DNA from: Azorinus chamasolen
Lineage: Eukaryota; Mollusca; Bivalvia; Cardiida; Solecurtidae
Direction: 5' to 3'
Length of the DNA: 64,000 nt
Assembly (NCBI GenBank): GCA_963576725.1
Contig: OY755242.1
Location: 4,035,093-4,099,092 of the forward strand
Below, in pieces: positions 50,931 to 62,863 of the stretch. Each line of letters starts with the position of its first letter. Positions within the stretch are counted from its first letter, which is position 1. A program made the position numbers and the translations under genes. Under the pieces are notes generated by a model that was not told the origin of the DNA, did not search any database, and worked only from the letters and a program-made list of their open reading frames with translations.

Positions 50931-51522
50931 TTAAGGGCGTACCTATGGGGTTATGGGATAACATGTAGATTTCAGTTTGCATTGTAACAGTGTAGCATGT
51001 ATTTGTTGAAATTGGGAGAAAAAAACAAACTGGAACACACCTCTAAATAATTCAGCGTACCAAAATGAATCTCTTAATTATAAAACTGTTGAGTGTGCGT
51101 GCAGCACATTAAAACCATAAAATCCGCTTTAATCTTGATAAAAGCGGATCTCATAACGATATCAAATGGCCATCATTCCTTGTAATAAATATTTAAAAGA
51201 CCCAACACACCACTTCTTTGTTCAGGTAGATATCGAGGACATACAGTATAATGTTAGGTGACAATTTGCACGCATGGAATGTAATACATAGCAACAGCTC
51301 CGATATTCATTCACGTGTATCTGATTGATCAGAGTATGCGCTTGAATGGTACATGTATCAGAATAAAGCAAAAACATGTTGTATTACCCCGGGTCCGGCC
51401 TGGGTGTTTTGCCTTTGGCAAAATGCTTGCTCTTGTGGATGAATTCACATGTCTTTGCCATACCGAAATCTTACCGTACCTACCTGTTATGCAATAAACA
51501 CTCGCAAATCGGAACACTTTAA

Positions 51523-51736
51523 CCCTTTCCTCCATGAATATTCATGTAAGAAACAATGACATCATGGATATTAATTATATTAATTTGTTATAATAGTACA
51601 TGAACACAGGAAGATTCAGCCATGTCAAATACTGTAGAATTATATCTAGTATTTCATAAGCAAGCAGATAGGAGCCTCTTATTTGGGTCTATTATGTTTG
51701 CAAATGCGTAGAATGGCGTATTTATGGAGTAAAGGG
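51523..51736 (-). mobile_element. T5 TTAA MITE, complete ends
   Basis: TTAA 51519-51522 and 51737-51740. CCCTTTCCTCCATGAATATT start, TTATGGAGTAAAGGG end; the hairpin is shortened. Confidence 0.82.
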
Positions 51737-51740
51737 TTAA

Positions 51741-52102
51741 TCAGTATCTTAAGACAAATGACAAGTTAACCCTTTACCTTCATATTAAAACCTTTTCAAG
51801 ATTTTGCAAACAGAATATACCCAGAATATATCTGACCAGTGTCTGCTCTGTTTGCTTATGGCATTTTATACAACTCCCACCATGGTAACAAAAACCTTTC
51901 CATGTTCCATTTCATTGATTCGGTTGATGAATATGACTGAGGTGATACAATCCTGAATTACAGTTCAACAGGGAAAGGGTTAATACAGGATGAAAGTCAT
52001 GCAGAAGGCTCCCCTGCATTAATCAGTCACGTGCCTACGTGTTTTAATTTGTCTTTACTTACAGTTCGGATGAGCGAGGTTCGGATTAACGAGATTTCAC
52101 TG
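51741..52102 (+). mobile_element. TA-3-like MITE interrupted by T1
   Basis: TCAGTATCTTAAGACAAATG left fragment, resumes at 51984 with TACAGGATGAAAGTCATGCA and ends TAACGAGATTTCACTG then TA. Confidence 0.75.
51770..51979 (+). mobile_element. T1 MITE nested in a TA MITE, exact TTAA duplication
   Basis: TTAA 51766-51769 and 51980-51983. Removing the element and one TTAA restores ACAAG-TTAA-TACAGG, the equivalent of GGCAGC-TTAA-TGCAGG in other TA MITEs. Confidence 0.9.
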
Positions 52103-52149
52103 TAGATGGGGAATGAGTCATTTGTTCACGCTTACTGACTGGTTATTAA

Positions 52150-52293
52150 GAAAAGGCGGTAGCTTAATGCAGGAAGAATGTCACGCAAATACTCGTCAGG
52201 GACTTCTCTCTATGACTTTTACTCTACATTAAGAAATCACGTGCCTAAAACGTTTCAACACTTAATAGCTGAAATATTGGTGATCTCTTGCTG
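52150..52293 (+). mobile_element. TA-type MITE, degraded
   Basis: AAAAGGCGGTAGCTTAATGC, CTCTACATTAAGAAATCACG, TTGGTGATCTCTTGCTG then TA. Confidence 0.65.
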
Positions 52294-52389
52294 TATTACT
52301 AAACACGTTTTGCGCCAAAACTTTGAGAAAACCTTTCAACGCTTGATCCAAAGTTAAAACAGATCAGATTTATCGTGAATATTTAGGGA

Positions 52390-52820
52390 TTTCCTTAAGA
52401 AGTATGTAACCTGACAAACACTACAGACCCTTGTGTGAGAGCTCTTCTATGAACCCTCTCATCTGGGTCTACACTATTTGCAGAGGTCATTAATGGGTCG
52501 TTTTCCTCACTGAAATGATTAATACTTAGAGGGATACGAATATCAAAGACTTTCGCTGGTTTATGGTATGTTTCAGATCCACATGGAAATGTAACTGATA
52601 TGCTTACAATGCTGAATTTTCAAACAGACATGTATCCCAAAATTCAAACAGGTCAAGCGTATGGTGAATATTTACGGATTGTTGCTAATGACAAGTGTAA
52701 CATGATGCACAGTGCAATACCTGATGAGAGTGCTTCTCAGGAGTCCTCTCACCTGGATCTACACTGTTTGTAAAATATATTAGTGCCTCTTGTGTCACAT
52801 TGTAAACGTTAACCATTCAT
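52390..52820 (+). mobile_element. Two T6-like hairpin remnants
   Basis: GACAAACACTACAGACCCTT ... TCATCTGGGTCTACACTATT (about 52411-52480) and TGCACAGTGCAATACCTGAT ... CACCTGGATCTACACTGTTT (about 52705-52770). A third, AGGCAAACAGTGTAGATCAA, lies at 52841. Confidence 0.55.
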
Positions 52821-53259
52821 GCCCACAGTGTCCCCGGGGACTTAGGCAAACAGTGTAGATCAAAATTAAAGGGCTCTAGAAGGAACCCTCTAACCAGAGT
52901 TTGTTTTATTGTTTGCTTTACATTTGTATCCATAGGTGAAATAAAAAACAAGAGGGCCATTAGGCCCTGAAGCGCTCACCTGAGATAACCCCAGGGGCGC
53001 GTCCATTTTTGACCACAAGAAATCATGTGTACAACCTTGGTGGAGAACCACAAGGCAAAGCAGTATGTCATTAATTAAAGGTCTAAGCCTTATAGTTCCA
53101 GAGAAAAAATTTTTTTTATATTTTTCCCATGAAAAACTGATAAGCCCTGAGGCAGGGTCAAGTTTCGCCGAGTGGTCAGGGTCGTAAGTTAAACATTCTT
53201 GACAGAGGACCACAAGCCGCAGCTACATATGTGTAGAGGACCATTAGATCATGTTACAC

Positions 53260-54400
53260 ACCAAATATCAATGGTCTAGGCCTTACACTTTCAGTAGATT
53301 TTGCAAGATTTTCCAATGAAAAACTGATAAGCCCTTGGGCGGGGACATTTTTGGCCCGGGTCCTAATTTGAACAATATTTGTAGCGATCATGCTACATAC
53401 CAAATATCAAAGGTCTAGGCCTTACAGTTTCAGAGAAGAAGATTTTTAAAGATGTTCCTATGAAAAACTGATAAGCTCTTGGGCGGGGCCATTTTTGGCC
53501 CGGGGTCATAATTTGAACAACCCTTTGTAGAGGACCATAGGATCATTTTACATACCAAATATCAAAGGTCAAGGCCTTACAGTTTGAGAGAAGAAGAATT
53601 TTAAAGATTTTCCTATGAAAAACCGATAAGCCCTTGGGCGGGGCCATTTTTGGCCCGGGGTCATAATTTGAACAACCCTTTGTAGAGGACCATTAGATGA
53701 TGCTACATACCAAATATCAAAGGTCTAGGTCTTACAGTTTCAGTGAAGAACATTTTCAAAGATTTTCCTATGAAAAGCTGATAAGCCCTTGGGCGGGGCC
53801 ATTTTTGGCTCGGGCGTCATAATTTGAACAAACTTTGTAGAAGACCATTAGATCATGCTACATACCAAATAGCAAAGGTCTAGGCCTTACAGTTTCAGTG
53901 AAGAATATTTGTAAAGATGTTCCTATGAAAAACCGATAAGCCCTTGGGCGGGGCCATTTTTGGCCAGGGGTCATAATTTGAACATTCTTTGTAGAGGACC
54001 ATTAGATCATGCTACATACCAAATATCAAAGGTCTAGGCCTTACAATTTCAGTGAAGAAGATTTTTAAAGATTTTCCTATGAAAAAACGATAAGCCCTTG
54101 GGCGGGGCCATTTTTGGCCCGGGGTCATAATTTGAACAATCTTTGTAGAGGACCATTAGATTATGCTACATACCAAATATCAAAGGTCTAGGCCTTACAG
54201 TTTCAGAGAAGAAGATTTTTAAAAAAATTCCTATGAAAAACTGATAAGCCCTTGGGCGGGGCCATTTTTGGCCTGGAGTCATAATTTGAACAAACTTTGT
54301 AGACGACTATAAGATCATGCTACATACTAAATATCAAAGGTCAAGGCTTTACAGTTTCAGAGAAGAAGAATTTTAAAGGTTTTCCTATGAAAAATTCCAT
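53260..54400 (+). repeat. Seven 144-155 bp core repeats
   Basis: GCCCTTGGGCGGGG (or variant) at 53331, 53475, 53630, 53785, 53940, 54094 and 54248. Each unit also has CATACCAAATATCAAAGGTC and AGTTTCAGAGAAGAAG. The first interval is 144 bp, the others 154-155 bp. Confidence 0.95.
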
Positions 54401-54713
54401 ATTACAATATATGGAAAAAATGACCACGCCCTCTGGCGGCCATGTTTTTTGCCGGATCAAAATTCTTTTAACAGCTTTTAAAGTCTATCAACTGAGAACT
54501 ATTTTGGTGAAAACTATATTCAAATCGGACAAGGCATTCTGGAGAAGAAGATTTTTCTAGATAGTGAGTACAGTTGCCATGGCAACAAGACCGATGGTCC
54601 CACCCACTACCTTTCAACAACTTTTGAAGCACACACCCACAGTATGTATCTGACTAAGTTTGGTTACAATTGGGCTGTCGGTTTCAGAGAAGAAGTCGTT
54701 TGAAATTGTTGAC

Positions 54714-54765
54714 AACAGACAGACGGACAGACTGACAGACGGACAGACGGACGCCGGACGCCGGA
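54714..54765 (+). repeat. GACGGACA microsatellite
   Basis: CAGACAGACGGACAGACTGA continuing to GGACGCCGGACGCCGGACAC, inside the right arm of the pearl/Helitron-like element. Confidence 0.9.
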
Positions 54766-55116
54766 CACAGGGGTATCACAATAGCTCACCTTGAGCACTT
54801 TGTGCTCTGGTGAGCTAAAAATATGAAACGCTCTATCAAAATGAAAAAAGAAAGATTCATTCAAAAGACATTTACATGATTATCTAGACGGATTTACACG
54901 AATCAGGGTCTGTAATGTTTGGTTTAAAAATATATATTCCACATGTAACATCGGCAAAAGAAATTGAATAATCCTTTCAAGTGAACGTAAATCGATACAT
55001 TAATACTGTTTAACGTACGTGTTTCAGCAAGAGCAGGTGTCTGCAACTAATGGCATCTGCTTGGAATTTCAGAGTGGATTTTCCACCCGTGTCTTCTCTG
55101 AATCATTAGTAGTGTA

Positions 55117-55182
55117 TCAAGCAGTCTGGATCCTGATGAGACGATGAGCTACACCGCATCTCATCTGGGTCCAAACTGGTTG
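55117..55182. mobile_element. T4 hairpin
   Basis: ATCAAGCAGTCTGGATCCTG ... TCATCTGGGTCCAAACTGGT. Confidence 0.6.
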
Positions 55183-55209
55183 CTATCCAGCCATCTGAGA
55201 ATCGAGTTA

Positions 55210-55401
55210 CAGTAAAACCTGTCTTAATTGGCCATTACAAAGAGTTCTAGTTATGGGTCAGTAAGGCAGGTGGTAGCTTAATGCAGGTCCAAAGTAATGT
55301 AGAAAGCTGTGCATGACTGGTTCCCTCTTTTAAACAACTAACCGCCTTTTTAAGACTCCAATGTTCAATAAATGAGTGGCCACTTCAGACAGGTTCTACT
55401 G
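55210..55401 (+). mobile_element. TA-6 MITE
   Basis: CAGTAAAACCTGTCTTAATT left, TTCAGACAGGTTCTACTG right, TA-flanked; core stem degraded. Confidence 0.78.
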
Positions 55402-55589
55402 TAATACCGTTGTGTTATAATGAATACTTCGATTACGCAATTAATCATTAAGCCAATTTGTAATAATGTTACATAAATATTTCCCACTAGTAGACGATGC
55501 GTCGCGTGCATGAACCATAACTCTCCGTTTACGTGTTACAGAATTATCTCCCTTTTTCTAAAATTCCCTTTACTGTGCATGTGGCGTTT

Positions 55590-55885
55590 TTGAATTGGAA
55601 TGACAACCAGTGCTGACATTGATCAGACGGCTCCTAAAGCAGCTCTCTGATCTGGGTCTATACAGTTTGCAAATGACAGTAAACTCGTTTTCAGCATTCC
55701 TAGAGTCGTTTTTCGTTTTTCGCCAAAAAATTTAAATTCTGTATGAATAAAATAAGCATTGCATGGCATACGAAAACTGCCTAGGACAGAAACTCTAGAA
55801 TTATATCTGTATCCTTTCATAAGCACACAGAGACAAACTCTGACCAGACGACCCCTACAGGAGCATTTGTTATCATCTATATAAT
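55590..55885 (-). mobile_element. Degraded T1/T5-like hairpin remnants
   Basis: GATCAGACGGCTCCTAAAGC ... CTGATCTGGGTCTATACAGT at 55620-55672 and CACACAGAGACAAACTCTGA at 55826. Termini lost. Confidence 0.45.
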
Positions 55886-56504
55886 TATGCACATAATAAT
55901 TACCTGGGTGCTAATATTGATATGTTTCTGCGCACAAGAAGGGTAACAGATGTTCAAACTGCAAGCACATGTATTTCTGCCATTGTTTACAGCTATCAGC
56001 TGAGAATACAGTATAGTTCAGAGACCTTCTCAAAATACTATATTGCGGGAAGCGTTCAAGCTTGTATTACGCATAAACCGAACGCGACTTCAAACTTGAG
56101 AAAAGAAATTGAATTTTGATGACATATTTTAATATTATATAACGTCTTATCACAATCAAGTTAAGCTTGTATTTCCATCACAATTCTTTTGAAATCATTC
56201 TAATCAACGAACATCGATCGGTTTGATGTGCTTACTAGAACAACCAACACGTACAACAATTTTGAAACAAATTCATATACTTCAGCAGTTTTATTGAACA
56301 CTTTTATGATATATTTACTTCACAACAGCAAGTGTTTCTTAATTGTGAGACTCAACAAAACCGAGTCATCCATTTCCTTTTTGCATTGCTACTTTTACTT
56401 TCGAATGATCTCCCACTTTCAGGATATAAAAATAAATTTAAAAGTCTCTTTATGACCGTTGTAACCTTTAGCACTCTACTGACAAACTGAGGTACATGTA
56501 AGTT

Positions 56505-56600
56505 ACCAACCCCGTTAACCGGTTACGCATTTTGAAACCGGTTATATTAATCGCCATTTCGTAATCGGCAACAGTTAACCGGATAATCGTTACAGCATAA
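56505..56600 (+). repeat. GTTAACCGGTTA-rich stretch
   Basis: CCGTTAACCGGTTACGC, AAACCGGTTATATTAATCGC and GTTAACCGGATAATCG. Similar palindromic core at 41413. Confidence 0.5.
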
Positions 56601-56744
56601 GTTCCTACACTGACAGCTCGAATTTCAGAACATTTAACTATGTGGAGATCTATTCGTAGAAAGTTAAACGGCGGCGAGTCTAAATCTTACTGTAAGTTAC
56701 TGAAGAAGGGTTATGATCCTATTATATTGCAACACACTGCATGT

Positions 56745-57190
56745 TTGGTTATCGACCCTTTTACAGTCGGTAGCTACGCTTCCCTCTTTGCTTGCGCGAT
56801 GACAGGCCGAGGGTAGTACTCCATGATGGTATACTCTTAAACTTGGATACAGGAGGAGCTTACCAGACTCATGTATTATTTTTTCCCTGTCGTGCCCTTA
56901 ATGGCTTACCTGCAGGTGCTCTGACTTCAGCAAAGTCATTGAGTACACATTTGACAGTTTGTCACAGTTATTATGCTATGTTTTACATGTTGTCCTGTGT
57001 TCACCGTCATCTATGTTGTGGGTAAGTCCAGCGGGGATACCTTTATTTACAATATTTGTAAAGCTAGGGTGACTTTGAGAGAAGTGCGAGGTTAGGACGT
57101 CCGTAAACCGGTTTAAACCCCCAGTGGTGTTTTTGCTGCTGACCGTGCCAAGGCGGTACTCTCTTTGTCACCCTTCATTTTGTTTGCCTT
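56745..57190 (+). repeat. Dispersed repeat R, copy 1
   Basis: Shares with 58425-58870 the strings CAGTCGGTAGCTACGCTTCC, CCGAGGGTAGTACTC, CTGCAGGTGCTCTGACTTCA, AAAGCTAGGGTGACTTTGAG, GAGGTTAGGACGTCCGTAAA and CGTGCCAAGGCG. Family not recognised; no long frame. Confidence 0.85.
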
Positions 57191-57304
57191 GCGTCTTTGT
57201 GCTTGTGGTTTGTTCATGTTGTGGAACGTTTGTACCTGGTTCTTGTGTCTGTTTTGGTGTTTTCTGTGTTCATTTCGTGTGTGTCTGTGTGCGTTTGGGT
57301 GTGT

Positions 57305-57328
57305 GGTTGTGTGTGTGTGTGTGTGTCA
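57305..57328 (+). repeat. (TG)n tract within a T/G-rich stretch
   Basis: GTTGTGTGTGTGTGTGTGTG. It lies in a cysteine-rich-looking open frame (57124-57438) that is low-complexity, not a gene. Confidence 0.8.
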
Positions 57329-57439
57329 TGCTGTCTATCGGTGTTTTGGTGGTGGTTGCGTCTTGCATGTGGCTTTGCCTGCTTGACTTTACTACTTTTC
57401 CAATTAGATCCTACAGATCCAGATTAGGATATGCTTAAA

Positions 57440-58240
57440 AATAATGTAATTGTAAATCATCGCTTACAGGAGTAGATCAATTGATGTAGAAATTTAAACT
57501 TCAATAGTATTAGATCTATATGCGCAACCACTTTAAAAGAAAAAAGTATCTAGCCTAGATCTAATGATCTAGATCCAAATAAATCTAGTCGTCGTTATCT
57601 CAGGATCGGCAATGAAAAGAAATATTCGCAAAATACTAGGACAATCCACCATGTTCAAAGTCTTGAATAAGTGAGACGGAAGTGATAAAATATTCAATAG
57701 AAACATGAACAAATCATAGTTCCTCTACGACGACGAAATCGTCACCATGTGACGATTTTCAAAGCAAACTTCCAGTCACTCATGTCTCTTCTTCTCGTGC
57801 TTCTGAAAGGGTTTCAGGTTCTCTTGGAGCACGTTTTCTAGATATATGAACTCTCGATATCAAAAGCAGACTTAGGATGTCAGATTTCTTGACGTTGACG
57901 GTTCTCTGTACTTAGTACACGATTTGAACCACTAAGGGATTGGGTCGCCTCTCTATAGCTCATCACCGCCTGAAGAGACCTCCTGGGAGATCCATACAGT
58001 TATTTACACACTATTAAGTATTATCCAAACATCATATGGAATATTCTTTATTGTAACTTACAAATTTGTGGATGCTTTGTGGACGAGGTTGGATTGTGCA
58101 TTCGAAGTGAATCTAGGCACCTAAATGTATTCTTTTCCGAAACATCCTGTGAATCTAGGCACTTAAATGTATTCATTTCCGAAACATCCTGACCTTCCTA
58201 TGAAAAGGGGTATATGATAACAAGACTTTGTCCAAAATAG
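57440..58240. other. No gene recognised; one short tandem duplication
   Basis: GTGAATCTAGGCACCTAAAT and TTTCCGAAACATCCTG are repeated twice at 58108-58190 (41-bp unit). Otherwise AT-rich sequence without visible features. Confidence 0.5.
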
Positions 58241-58284
58241 ATCTAATTTCCAAGACATGCCACAGTCGAACATTTGACATCTAA

Positions 58285-58405
58285 AATTCTATATTTTCCC
58301 GGGGAGGTTCCCCGAAACCCCGCCGGCGGAAGGGAACACCCTCCCCACTTTCCCCCGCTCGGCACTTCGTGCCTCGATGTGCGTATAATTTTTAAAGCCC
58401 TGTCT
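58285..58405 (-). repeat. GC-rich island-like repeat fragment
   Basis: TTTTCCCGGGGAGGTTCCCC and CCGCTCGGCACTTCGTGCCT stand out from the AT-rich background. The style is that of a dispersed repeat end; family not identified. Confidence 0.35.
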
Positions 58406-58424
58406 AGGCCTATGCTGCATATTT

Positions 58425-58870
58425 GGTTATTAACCATTTTACAGTCGGTAGCTACGCTTCCCTCTTTGCCTGCGCGATGTCAGACCGAGGGTAGTACTCT
58501 ATGATGGTATACTCTCAAACTCAGATACGGGATGAGCTTACCAGACTCATGCATTACCTTTTCCTTGTCGTGCCCTTAACGTCTGCCCTGCAGGTGCTCT
58601 GACTTCAGCAAAGTCGTTGAGTACATATTGGAAGAATTTTCACAGTTGTTACGCCGTGTTTTACATTTTGTCATGTGTTTACCGTCTTCTATGTTGTGGG
58701 TAAGTCCGGCGGGGATTACTTTATTTACACTACATGTATTTGTAAAGCTAGGGTGACTTTGAGATAAGTGTGAGGTTAGGACGTCCGTAAACCAGTTTAA
58801 ACCCACAGTGGTGAATTTGCTACTGACCGTGCCAAGGCGATACTCTCTTTGTCACCCTTACCTGTGTTTG
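58425..58870 (+). repeat. Dispersed repeat R, copy 2
   Basis: Direct copy of 56745-57190, about 1.68 kb downstream, with scattered substitutions (for example AGTCCGGCGGGGATTACTTT). Confidence 0.85.
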
Positions 58871-59060
58871 TCTTGTCTTTGTACTTGTGTTCATGTATGG
58901 AATGTTTATCTCTAGTACTTGTATGCTGTTAATGTTTTCTGTATTCATCTCGTTTATGTACGTATGTGCGTGCGTGCGGGGAGATTTTCGCAAATGTTGC
59001 GGAATCATCCGTCTCTTAATTAATCGGTCCTAGAAATGAGCATTTTGTCATATTTAAATA

Positions 59061-59258
59061 CAGAACCCCTCTAATGTGACCACTGAATAAACATGGGTGT
59101 CTTTATAAGCAGACGGTTGCTTAATGCAGGACAAAAGTAATGCCGAAAACTCCTCTAGGTGTTTTCTGCATTACTTTTGTCCTTTATTAAGCCACCACAT
59201 GCATCTAGCACCCAGAATTATACCTCTTTTAGGTGGTCGCATTAGATGGGGTTTACTG
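59061..59258. mobile_element. TA-5 hairpin MITE
   Basis: CAGAACCCCTCTAATGTGAC left (three bases short), CGCATTAGATGGGGTTTACTG right, TA-flanked; stem around ACTCCTCTAGGTGT. Confidence 0.82.
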
Positions 59259-59259
59259 T

Positions 59260-60885
59260 AGATTTAATCACGCAGTGATGGTCGTAATATTTTCATACAA
59301 TCACTTTGTATATAGAGTGGCTCAATCGATTAGGTCGAAGACAAGTAATCGTATTTTACCAAGCAGTCGCAGGTCAGGTGCTCGAGTCGCGTCAGCAACA
59401 TATAATTTTAAATCCTTTAAATTTCACAAAATAAAGGTGGTTTTGACGAGATTTGAACTGATTTTTATAGTTATATTGTTATTTTTACAAAAGAAAATAG
59501 CAGTCAAATATTGATAAAACATATATGCATACTGAGGATTCGAACTCGCATTATTTAAATATTTTGTAAAAGTTAGCGATCCGCTTTGATTATTAATCAG
59601 TAGCACCACTACTGATTATAATCATTATACACATATTGATGGTAAACTTATAAATTTAAACAGTAATGTATAATGAAAAATGTCACGCGTTCTGCATCAA
59701 TCTATTGAAATGGAATGATCCAAAGGTCATTACTCCGAGGTTGTGGTACATCTATAGTGCATCATTGGAGAGCTTACACATTCCTCTATACGATATATAT
59801 ACCTATTTCGTGCAAATCGCGGTTAAACGCGAGATATCGGCCTGGTCGCATTCATATTTGAACACCCCTCGTACTCCTTAACATTATTAATAAAATGCTC
59901 TTATTTAGATATACATTACATTGTACGGTTATCTGAATCTCCAATGGAGAAATGTGATTATTTTTATTTATTCCGTATGTTAATTATTAACGTATATGAT
60001 TGTTAAATGCAGCAGCTTGTTTCCTGAAATGGATTTATTTAGCACATATACTGTAACACAGGGCAATAGAGCTAAACGAGGTCAATCTTTTACATCAAGT
60101 TGCAGGGTAACCTTTAACACGCCTAATTGTAACATATGCCGTTACAGGATGCACTCCTAACGAAACAACCAGAAAAACCGGTATAGATGAAAATATCTGA
60201 CAATATTTATATTTCGATCAATCACAGTGAACCACTGTATTAAAATGGCAACCAACACTTTTAAAACACCTTTCTTAAAGTTCGGTGTATTCAAAACGTA
60301 ACGATTTTAGCAGGTCAACACTCTTTTACTCCTTGAAACATTTAGGATTGAGTTCGGGGTACCCAAATACACCTACATATCAATTTTCAGCAAAACGAAC
60401 AATGTCGGAATTTCGTTTAAGCAGAGCCCAGCAGTGGTTATCAGGGCAACCAATACTTTCGTCAAAACATCCACCAATTAATTTACAGTACCAAAATATC
60501 AAGATATATACCTTTCAGCAATTTAAGAAGAAGAAGAAAAGAAGAAGAAGAAACTGGGAAAGCAAAATATCACCTACGTTTTGGGATAGGATATTTGTTG
60601 TAGGCACATATGTATAAATACATATCGACTACTATTATTGCTTTCAATTGTCTAATTATAGAATGCATGCGTCATCTGTTTCGTCATTTAGATTTTGACG
60701 TCATCTAGAATGTTTAAAATTTATTCTGCAATAAACAGAAATGGGGGAAATGACGATCACTTTAATTTCAATACTTAAAGAATATATATAATAATTTTCG
60801 TTTCATAGATGTATGAAACAAACCGCCCAAACAGCACAACGACTACAAACAGCAAATGTACATGTATATAAAAGACACAAAGAGA
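59260..60885. other. No gene recognised
   Basis: Includes GCATTCATATTTGAACACCC at 59849 (shared with 44776) and an (AAG)n stretch at 60526-60548. Frames here are short and low-complexity. Confidence 0.45.
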
Positions 60886-60899
60886 CACATAGACATAAC

Positions 60900-61045
60900 A
60901 AACAAACAATAAGGGGAAGATAGAAGTACCGCCTTGGAACGGTCAGTGACAAATGTCACTGGGGGGGTTAAACCGATTTCGGGGCGCCCAACCTCACACT
61001 TATTCCATCCCCACCCTAAAAGACAAACAGTGTAAATAACCGTAT
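60900..61045 (-). repeat. Dispersed repeat R, inverted fragment
   Basis: Reverse complement matches the 3' part of copies 1 and 2: CCAGCAGATACGGTTATTTA-type, GTGAGGTTGGGCGCCC, CAGTGAC...CTGACCGTTCCAAGGCGGTA. Confidence 0.75.
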
Positions 61046-62560
61046 CTGCTGGGCGGTTTCATACTAGAAGCGTGGCCAAGCTTTTTCAGACCTCCATGAA
61101 AAGAAAAACAAATATTCTGTATATTACTTACAATTTAATATTACAACTGAATGTAAGAAATAAATTAAAACAATATTCACAAATCATTGGTTTATATTTT
61201 GAACATCTATTACCGATTCATATAACTGCGCAAGAATATACAGAGAACAAGTAGTGCCGGAAAGGCGTGGCCTAATTGTTTTTTCTTGCGGGTATGAAAA
61301 CAATACAGCTCAACAAATTTATGAAAACAAACAATATTGAATTATAAATAATAAAACAGTGATTTGCATATCATCATAACTGTGTCGTATTCATAATATT
61401 GCTGATTATCTGGACTTCAATCTGAGTTTCTCATGTTCTTCCAGTTGTTGGGCAGAAGAGAGCATCATCATAATATTACTTAGAGCAATTATTTAATTTC
61501 CAACAGGTTGAAATGATGCATAGTCATTAATGGCCAGTTGCACAAGCTATTGGTGAAGAAGCTAAGATAAAGGATGCTGATCCTGTAAAACAAGCTAAAC
61601 AAGTAACACAATTGAAAGGCAATTTAAAGAAATGACTGAGCAATGCGTGATTAACTATATACATGTATCTGAAATAGAAAATTACAAATTCATAAACTTT
61701 AAGGTATACTAAATTGTTCCAAAGCTTTTGAACAGGAAGGGAGATGAGAAGGGCAATTGGGTGCATTTGTCCTCTAGGACTTGACCTTGTGCTAGCAAAC
61801 TTTGTTCACAGATACGACAATGAACCACAAACTATTCGATATATAGTAATTTAAAAAGACAGAAAACTCAAAAGATGCATATTCTCAATCTCAAACTCCA
61901 TAAAGGAGCACAATTGAATTATGGCCACAAGTTTTGGATGATTAATAAAACAGTTCGTAAACCCAAACAACAAAAAGAAAACAGGCCTAAAAATATAGGT
62001 AAGGGCAACGGACCCTGCAAAATAAATGTGCTTAACTATAACGTGTATATCCTTTATAAGAAAAATCCACTTGATAATTATTTCGCGAGCATACCGTATA
62101 ACATTTGGATGAACCATTACGGTTTGTTTGGAATGCGAGGGGTTAATAAGTATTACACATTGAAGTTGGAAGGCATTGCATTAAAACCAAACCAGAAGTC
62201 AAAGAACATCTGGAGTTCAACGAAATACCAGATTGGGAGACAACTGGCAGGCACAATCAACTACGCCCAAAATACTTGAAATACCTGCCTGTGCACATCT
62301 ATCGAAAGTCCTCTTACCATCGTCCCTCCGACTACAGCAATGGTCACCATCCATTCTATCTGGCCTCTAGAACAGTTCCGCACACTGAAAACAAGGGTAA
62401 TGATCGGTGATTTAATAGATACAGTTAGCGACAACAAAAAACATAATTAATGAAAATAATGGCAACAAAAGCAAATCTCAACAGTGACAAGACGCTTACA
62501 CACAATAGTTGTCGCAAACGCTTTGTGTAGAGACAATAACGGCCATACAGCTGACACTAT
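61046..62560. other. No gene supported
   Basis: AT-rich. A Lys/Asn-rich 134-codon frame from ATG 61875 to 62279 has no recognisable motif and ordinary AT-rich composition, so I do not call it. Confidence 0.4.
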
Positions 62561-62567
62561 GAAGATA

Positions 62568-62762
62568 CGGTAAACCCCTCTAAACCGGAATTCTAGTAGA
62601 GAAGAATTATATATTTTAAGCAGGTGGCTGCTTAATGCAGGATGGAAGTCATGCCAAAAACAGGAACTTTCAGCATGACTTTCACCATGCATTAAGCTGC
62701 TACCTGTCTCAAAGACCGATATTCATAGCGAATTTAACGCCCGATTTAGACGGCTTTTATTT
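62568..62762. mobile_element. TA-2 hairpin MITE
   Basis: CGGTAAACCCCTCTAAACCG left, CCCGATTTAGACGGCTTTTA right; stem GGTGGCTGCTTAATGCAGGA / CATGCATTAAGCTGCTACCT. Confidence 0.8.
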
Positions 62763-62863
62763 TAAGTAGACACAATAGTGAAATATCTATTAACAGCTAC
62801 TGTGAATTATCTACCAAATGGCATGAAGTAATTGTAAAGTGACAATTCCTTTATTGAACAATA

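Larger units (their letters stand above)
52948..54821 (+). mobile_element. Pearl/Helitron-like non-autonomous element with tandem core
   Basis: Starts ACAAGAGGGCCATTAGGCCC (a small hairpin), then GAAGCGCTCACCTGAG. The core has seven repeats of about 154 bp. The right arm includes a GACGGACAGACGG microsatellite (54714-54765) and ends AGCTCACCTTGAGCACTTTG, then a GAGCAC/GTGCTC hairpin, then TGGTGAGCTAAAA. The layout (left arm, tandem core, microsatellite, 3' hairpin, CTAA end) matches bivalve pearl and Helitron-like elements as I know them. Confidence 0.75.

Noticed and set aside
57124..57438. Cysteine/valine-rich 104-codon frame
   Set aside because: It lies in T/G-rich low-complexity sequence with a (TG)n tract at the end of repeat R; several frames are open at once.
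61875..62279. 134-codon Lys/Asn-rich frame
   Set aside because: AT-rich composition equal to its surroundings, no motif, and an overlapping frame of similar length on the other strand.
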